DNA from: JAQGMV01 sp050260255
GTDB lineage: Bacteria; Pseudomonadota; Gammaproteobacteria; Burkholderiales; SG8-41
NCBI GenBank assembly: GCA_050260255.1
Contig: JBLNBW010000107.1
Coordinates: 4,488-68,487 of the forward strand
DNA: 64,000 nt
Reading direction: 5' to 3'
In this document: piece after piece, positions 59,245 to 64,000 of the stretch
How the letters are laid out: each line of letters begins with the position of its first letter
Position numbering within the stretch: the stretch's first letter is position 1
Notes under the pieces: model-generated
Seen by the model: only the letters and a program-made list of their open reading frames with translations
Database searches by the model: none
Told to the model about the DNA's origin: nothing
Program-made: the position numbers and the translations under genes

Positions 59245-60243
59245 TCATTGCGGCTGGATGCCGGCGCTTTTCACCACCTTCGCCCATTTGGCGGTCTCGC
59301 TGCGAATGAACGCCCCGAATTCCTCAGGCGAGGCGCTGGGCATCGGCTCGGCACCGTCGCTTATGAAGCGCTTGCTGACGGTTTCGTCCCGCACGGCCTG
59401 AACGATCGCCTCGTGCACCTTGTTCACGATTTCGCGCGGCGTGCCGGCTGGTGCCAGCACGCCATACCAGGTCGTCGCCTCATAGCCCGGGAATCCCACT
59501 TCGGCGATCGCCGGAATCTCGGGCGCGGTCTTCACGCGGTTCGCGCTCGTCACCCCGAGCGCCCGCACCCGCCCGGAGCGCACGTGCTGCAGCGAGCTCA
59601 TCACATTGCCGAACATGATGGGCGCGTGCCCGGCGACCACGTCGAGAAACGCCGCCCCGCCGCTCTTGTAGGGAATGTGCACGATCTTGATGTCCGTCAT
59701 GCTGATGAGGAGCTCCATCGCGAGATGCGCCGTGCTGCCAACGCCCGGCGACGCATAATTGATCTGTCCCGGCCGCGCTTTGGCGAGCGCCACGAAGCCC
59801 TTCACCGATTCGACGGGCAGCGAAGGGTGGACAATCATCATATTGGGCATCACCACGGCCAGTGACACCGGCGCGAAATCCCGCTCCAGGCTGAAAGGAA
59901 TGTTTTTCATCAGCGCCGGATTGCTTGCGTTCGACGCGATCATGGCCGCGAGCGTGTATCCGTCGGCCGGCGCACGCGCAGCGATTTCGAGCCCGATGTT
60001 GCCGGCCTGTCCGGGCCGGTTGTCGATCACGATGCGTTGACCCAGGATGTCGCCGAGCTTGGGCGTAATGATGCGCATCGTCGTGTCGGTGCCGCCGCCC
60101 GGCGAAGAAGGCACGACGAGACGCACCGGCTTTTCCGGATATGCGCCGAACGCCGGCATGGCAGCGCCAGCGAGCGCGAGACCGCCCAAAAGAAGGCCGC
60201 ATTGGGACGTGCGTGCGAGACGGTGCAGCGTGTTCCACGACAT
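59245..60243 (-). CDS. Bug-family tripartite tricarboxylate receptor 6
   Basis: A 332-residue periplasmic receptor. The signal region ends near AMPAFGAYPEKPVR. VPSSPGGGTDTTMR is the ligand loop, with IDNRPGQAG, PADGYTLAA and HIPYKSGGAA following. AGGAGGAG precedes the ATG at 60243. It is the last gene of the tcuA-PrpD-Bug unit, 47 bp after the MmgE/PrpD gene, so tricarballylate, cis-aconitate or a related acid is the likely ligand. Confidence 0.93.
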   Translation of the reverse strand: MSWNTLHRLARTSQCGLLLGGLALAGAAMPAFGAYPEKPVRLVVPSSPGGGTDTTMRIITPKLGDILGQRIVIDNRPGQAGNIGLEIAARAPADGYTLAAMIASNASNPALMKNIPFSLERDFAPVSLAVVMPNMMIVHPSLPVESVKGFVALAKARPGQINYASPGVGSTAHLAMELLISMTDIKIVHIPYKSGGAAFLDVVAGHAPIMFGNVMSSLQHVRSGRVRALGVTSANRVKTAPEIPAIAEVGFPGYEATTWYGVLAPAGTPREIVNKVHEAIVQAVRDETVSKRFISDGAEPMPSASPEEFGAFIRSETAKWAKVVKSAGIQPQ

Positions 60244-60290
60244 GAGGCTCCTCCTATATTGTGTCGACGTGACGGATCGATGTCCGCTTG

Positions 60291-61685
60291 CTACGTTTCT
60301 TCCATCACCAGCCCGGCGGTAGACGGTGACGCAAGCGCGCGTGCGAGCTCGCCGATGTCCTGCAACCTCTCGGTACGACGGCACAGTGCGAGCACGCGCT
60401 CGGCGCCACGTGGCCCGAGCGTGCGCGCAACACAGTCCATGAACTTGGCCTTGCGATCCTCTTTCGTAAGCGGCCATGCCGGCGAGCCGGGCACGCGATC
60501 GACACGCAGCGCAAACGCTCCTCGCGTGGTGTCGAGCTCGATATCCAGAAAGCCGGCGATGCCGGAATACACCTTGTCATCCGGGATGCGGTAACGCCGC
60601 ACTTTCTTCATGAATGCGCGCAGCTCATGCCGCTGCACCATCGCATCGGTAAACGTGTCGAGCGTGAGCGCGCCGTCGATGAACACGGCCGCCGCGACGT
60701 ACTCGATGCTGAACTTGCCTTCCAAACCCGTCTGGGGATTGGTGCTCACCAGCGCCGTGTCGCCGCCGGGCAGGAACCCGATGGCGATTTCGTTTACGTG
60801 CGCGGCGCGCAGCTCGTGCTGCGCAATGAGCTGAAAGAGACCGCCGACCGCCCGATGATTCGAATAGCAGCACGGCCACCGCTTCACGTACACGCCCGGC
60901 TCGATGATTTCCCATGGCTTGCCCAGCGATGCGGCCAGATCCCCAGGCAATTCGCCATCGCCGCCGCCATACGTGTCCAGCACGCCGCCCTCGCCCTCGA
61001 AGACCGCCTCGTCTGCGGTAAAGCCCAAGCGTGCGAGCGACGCAGCGGTCACGCCATTGCGTGCCGCATGCCCCGCGTGGAAGGGTTTCGCCATGGTGCC
61101 GAAGTTGCGCACGAGGCCGCTCATCTGCGACGCCGCGATGCCCCATGCACGCCGCAACACTGCTGCATCGAGCTTCCACAAGCGTGCCGCGACGGCGGTG
61201 CTCGCCAGCGTGCCGATCGACGCGGTGGTATGCCAGCCGCGGATGAAATGGCCATGACCCAGCGCACGCGACAGCTTGCCGGCCACTTCGAGACCGAGCG
61301 CGTACGCTGCCAGCACTTCGGCGCCGGACGAACGCGCGACTTCGCCCACCGCGAGAGCCGCCGGCACAAGAGTCGCGCTTGGATGACCACGCAGGCTCGG
61401 ATGGCTGTCGTCGAAGTCGAGCGCGTGCGCCGCCACACCATTGGCGAAGGCCGCTTCCGACGGCGATGTCGCGAGATTGGTTCCCCAGCACGTCGAGCGT
61501 CCGCGTGCGCCCATCTCGCTCACCCACCGCGCCGCGATGTGCGATGCCGGCTCGGCTGTGCCGGCCAGCGCCACGCCCAGCGTATCGGTGAGCGCAGCGC
61601 GAGCCCGCTCGATCACAGACGCGGGCATATCCTCCGTGCGCGTCTCCGTGACCAACGCGGCGAGGGCGTGCGTGAATCCGCTCAT
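60291..61685 (-). CDS. MmgE/PrpD family protein 2
   Basis: A 464-residue MmgE/PrpD protein. Key segments are AALTDTLGVALAG, NGVAAHALDFDDSHPSLRGH, AKPFHAGHAARNGVTAASLA and LEGKFSIEYVAAAVF. It is clearly paralogous to the protein at 20.1 kb but differs at the substrate face (FDDSHPSLRGH instead of YDNTWYPLNHP). It lies between tcuA (23 bp upstream) and a Bug receptor. It may isomerise or hydrate the unsaturated product of tricarballylate oxidation. The ATG at 61685 has no strong ribosome-binding site. Confidence 0.9.
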   Translation of the reverse strand: MSGFTHALAALVTETRTEDMPASVIERARAALTDTLGVALAGTAEPASHIAARWVSEMGARGRSTCWGTNLATSPSEAAFANGVAAHALDFDDSHPSLRGHPSATLVPAALAVGEVARSSGAEVLAAYALGLEVAGKLSRALGHGHFIRGWHTTASIGTLASTAVAARLWKLDAAVLRRAWGIAASQMSGLVRNFGTMAKPFHAGHAARNGVTAASLARLGFTADEAVFEGEGGVLDTYGGGDGELPGDLAASLGKPWEIIEPGVYVKRWPCCYSNHRAVGGLFQLIAQHELRAAHVNEIAIGFLPGGDTALVSTNPQTGLEGKFSIEYVAAAVFIDGALTLDTFTDAMVQRHELRAFMKKVRRYRIPDDKVYSGIAGFLDIELDTTRGAFALRVDRVPGSPAWPLTKEDRKAKFMDCVARTLGPRGAERVLALCRRTERLQDIGELARALASPSTAGLVMEET

Positions 61686-61708
61686 GGGCGTGCCACGATG
61701 AAATTGGA

Positions 61709-63208
61709 TCAGGCGGTCGTGGCTGCGCCTGCGGTGACCGCTTTCGCTGCACCGCTGCCGGCGAGGCGGCCGAAAACGGTGCCCGATACCAAGCCCGTCC
61801 CGGCGGGATAGTTGAAATAAAAAATGCCGCCGACCATTTCGCCTGCCGTGTACAGCCCGGGTATGCGATGGAAATTCACGTCGAGCACCTGCCCGGTCTG
61901 CGGATCGATGCGCAGGCCGCCGAAAGTAAACGTGATGCCGCAGGTCACGGCGTAGGCAGTGTACGGCGGCGTATCGAGCGGATTCGCCCAATTCGATTTC
62001 GGCGGCTCTATACCCTCGGTGCAGCGGCCGTCCTTCCTCGAATGATCGAACCGCACGTCGGTGCGCACTGCGGCGTTGAACTCCCTGACGGTCTTCAGGA
62101 ACCGCTGAGGGTTCACGCCTTCAAGCTTGGCCGCGAGTTCTTCCAGCGTGTTCGCCGTGACGCGCGTCACTTCCTTGTTGTGATACTCGGGCCGCAGCAG
62201 GTCTCTCACTTTCGCGTCGAATACTTGCCACGCGAAATGGCCCGGCTGCTTCAGGACCTCGGCGCCATACTTGGCATAGGTGTAGTTGTAGAACTCGATC
62301 CCTTCGTCGACGAAGCGCCTGCCGTCGGCGTTCACCATGATCGATAGCGGATAACTGTGCCGGTACGAGCTGTGCGGCATGTTGAGCACGCCGAATTCCG
62401 GCGCGTACCGCTCCCACGACACGGCGTGGCGCCCCGACCAGTTGCCGTACGGGCACGCGCCGATGTCGAGCGCCATGCGTAAGCCGTCGCCTACGTTGAA
62501 GCGCGTGCCGCGCACTTTCGCCACTTCCCAACCCGGACCCAAGTAGCGCGTGCGCCACTCCGGATTGGCTTCGAAGCCGCCGCACGCGAGCACCACCGCC
62601 GTGGCACGAAACTCCACTGGCTTGCCCTGCCGCTTGGCCGCGACACCGAGCACGCGCTCGCCGTCGTAAATCAGCGATACCGCGCGCGTCTCGTAGTAGA
62701 TGTCGACGCCTTTCTTGACCGCCGTATCGGTGAGGTACTGCACGAGGCCGGGACCGCCGCCGTTGATCTCGAGCGGCATGCGGCCGAAAAAGCGCCGCTT
62801 GCCGTCCACCACCGCGGATTGCGCCCGGTAGTTGGGCACGAAGCGCACGCCCTGACTGCGCAGCCACACCATCGCGTCGAGGCTGGTTGTGACGAGAATT
62901 TCGGATAGCTCCGGATCGGTGCGGAAGCTCGTGACGCGGTAGAGATCGTCAAAGAACTGGTCCCGCGTATTGCTCTCCCAGTCGGTATTGCGCGCTTCCT
63001 CGTCGCTGATCTCGATCAGCTTGCGCAGGTCGTCGACGTTGTCGTATGCGAAGCGCATCACGCCGCCGGCAAAACGGCTGTTGCCGCCCGACTCTTCGGG
63101 CGGCGCCGCCTCGAGCATCGCTACGGTTACACCCCGGTCTCTCGCAGCGAGCGCAGCGCACAGCGCTGCGTTGCCCTTGCCGACGACTACAACGTCGTAT
63201 GGCTGCAT
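61709..63208 (-). CDS. tcuA: FAD-dependent tricarballylate dehydrogenase-like (TcuA)
   Basis: A 499-residue flavoprotein of the fumarate reductase/succinate dehydrogenase flavoprotein group. The FAD-binding motif is VVVVGKGNAALCAALAA at residues 6-22, followed by GGNSRFAGG, the conserved VLACGGFEANPEW and the C-terminal GLYTAGEMVGGIFYFNYPAG. The order and wording match TcuA, which oxidises tricarballylate to cis-aconitate. No TcuB electron-transfer or TcuC permease gene follows; a Bug receptor takes the transport place. GGAGGTACC precedes the ATG. A 3-oxosteroid dehydrogenase-like role is less likely. Confidence 0.87.
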   Translation of the reverse strand: MQPYDVVVVGKGNAALCAALAARDRGVTVAMLEAAPPEESGGNSRFAGGVMRFAYDNVDDLRKLIEISDEEARNTDWESNTRDQFFDDLYRVTSFRTDPELSEILVTTSLDAMVWLRSQGVRFVPNYRAQSAVVDGKRRFFGRMPLEINGGGPGLVQYLTDTAVKKGVDIYYETRAVSLIYDGERVLGVAAKRQGKPVEFRATAVVLACGGFEANPEWRTRYLGPGWEVAKVRGTRFNVGDGLRMALDIGACPYGNWSGRHAVSWERYAPEFGVLNMPHSSYRHSYPLSIMVNADGRRFVDEGIEFYNYTYAKYGAEVLKQPGHFAWQVFDAKVRDLLRPEYHNKEVTRVTANTLEELAAKLEGVNPQRFLKTVREFNAAVRTDVRFDHSRKDGRCTEGIEPPKSNWANPLDTPPYTAYAVTCGITFTFGGLRIDPQTGQVLDVNFHRIPGLYTAGEMVGGIFYFNYPAGTGLVSGTVFGRLAGSGAAKAVTAGAATTA

Positions 63209-63377
63209 CGGTACCTCCTCCAGGTGCGGTGCCGCGATACTTTACCGCGTCCGTGTGCAAAGCGGCTACCGGCGCATCCTCGCTGCGCGAGCGCCGTTCA
63301 TCTGCACGCGATTTCCGTTTACGATACTGATTGCTGCATCGACTCGTTCGGCGCAGCTCACTCAAAGGGAGAAAAAG

Positions 63378-64000
63378 ATGATTTTGCTCGGGATGAAACG
63401 AGCGCGGACCCCGCTTGCTGCGGCCGCCGTGCTGCTGCTCGCCACAACGGCATTCGGCGCGGGCATGGAACCGGTCTGGTCGCTTGCCCAGAAGGAAAAG
63501 CCGGCTCTCGTCGATACGCTCAAAACGCTGACCGCCATCGAAAGCGGCAGCAGCGACCGGGAGGGACTGGACCGTATCGCCGATGTCATCGGGAAGCGCT
63601 TGTCGGCGCTTGGTGCCAAGGTCGAGTTCATCGAGCCGGACCCTGCGGACATATACAAGATGTTCGATACGCCGAAGCAGATCGGCAAGATGGTGAAAGG
63701 GACCTTCACCGGCACCGGCACGAAAAAAATCCTGCTGCTTGCTCACATGGATACGGTGTACAAGCCGGGCATGAGCGCCGGCCAGCCGTTCAAGGTGGAA
63801 GACGACAAGGTATGGGGCCTCGGCATCGCCGACGACAAGCAAGGCATCGCCGTCATCCTGCATGCGCTGCAGATGCTTAGGACCATGAACTTCCGGGATT
63901 ACGGCACGCTTACCGTGCTAATCAACGGCGACGAGGAAGTGAGCTCGGCCGGCTCGCGCAAGACGATCACACGGCTCGGTGCCGAGCACGACGCCGTGAT
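63378..64000 (+). CDS. M20 glutamate carboxypeptidase-like peptidase, 5' part
   Basis: The first 207 codons of a zinc exopeptidase; the gene runs out of the window. A signal peptide (TPLAAAAVLLLATTAFGAG) is followed by ALVDTLKTLTAIESGSSDRE, LLLAHMDTVYKPG (zinc His and Asp), GIADDKQGIAVILHAL (bridging Asp) and NGDEEVSSAGSR (catalytic and zinc Glu). These match carboxypeptidase G2, a periplasmic enzyme that removes C-terminal glutamate, for example from folates. GGGAG precedes the ATG. Confidence 0.88.
   Translation, partial: MILLGMKRARTPLAAAAVLLLATTAFGAGMEPVWSLAQKEKPALVDTLKTLTAIESGSSDREGLDRIADVIGKRLSALGAKVEFIEPDPADIYKMFDTPKQIGKMVKGTFTGTGTKKILLLAHMDTVYKPGMSAGQPFKVEDDKVWGLGIADDKQGIAVILHALQMLRTMNFRDYGTLTVLINGDEEVSSAGSRKTITRLGAEHDAV

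Noticed and set aside
1..64000. tRNA, rRNA, intact transposase, integrase or phage genes
   Set aside because: None was recognised on either strand.

Overview
The window is GC-rich, densely coded bacterial DNA. It looks like a betaproteobacterium of the order Burkholderiales or a close relative. Three things support this: the algZ/algR-argH neighbourhood at the left end, the hemA-prfA-prmC-grxD block, and six separate periplasmic receptors of the tripartite tricarboxylate ('Bug'/TctC) type, a family hugely expanded in that order. I see no rRNA, tRNA, CRISPR array, intact insertion sequence or prophage.

Layout. 1-4.5 kb: LytTR-type two-component pair, argininosuccinate lyase, a fructosamine-kinase-like gene and a LacI regulator. 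4.5-10.2 kb: sulfoacetaldehyde acetyltransferase (xsc), a large FAD/Fe-S dehydrogenase and a TauE/SafE exporter, together a possible sulfonate-dissimilation module. 10.2-13.9 kb: the housekeeping hemA-prfA-prmC-grxD operon on the minus strand. 14-31.5 kb: a catabolic island for small di- and tricarboxylates. It holds a methylisocitrate-lyase-like gene, an IclR regulator, four Bug receptors, a CitE-like lyase, an MmgE/PrpD protein, a DRE-TIM enzyme with altered active-site motifs, a LigJ-type hydratase, a LysR regulator, a MaoC-type hydratase, a class III CoA-transferase and a 3-hydroxyacyl-CoA dehydrogenase. CoA-transferase, hydratase and lyase together resemble the three steps of itaconate degradation. 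31.5-39 kb: small unknown proteins, a duplicated beta-barrel, a GGDEF-EAL protein with a coupled leader peptide, and a hybrid histidine kinase. 39-52.5 kb: mixed accessory and housekeeping genes (cupin, dinB, AEC carrier, RNase D-like nuclease, amidohydrolase, GST, DUF1615 lipoprotein, selO, SET methyltransferase, AraC regulator with a divergent MFS carrier, FTR1/cupredoxin iron uptake behind a Fur box). 52.6-59 kb: a DHA2-type exporter, then an ECF42-type sigma-factor locus with three YCII/DGPF proteins, a BNR-repeat protein, a ubiquitin-like MoaD/ThiS protein and a VOC protein, closed by a bidirectional terminator. 59-63.2 kb: a minus-strand TcuA-PrpD-Bug operon, probably for tricarballylate-like acids. 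63.4-64 kb: the start of an M20 carboxypeptidase.

The strongest candidates for something undescribed are the DRE-TIM protein whose metal-ligand motifs are nearly all changed, the enlarged ECF42 operon, the leader-peptide/GTGA coupling ahead of the c-di-GMP protein, and two structured non-coding stretches (31.95-32.16 kb and 46.48-46.8 kb). All functional calls come from reading the sequence and recalled family features; no database search was run.
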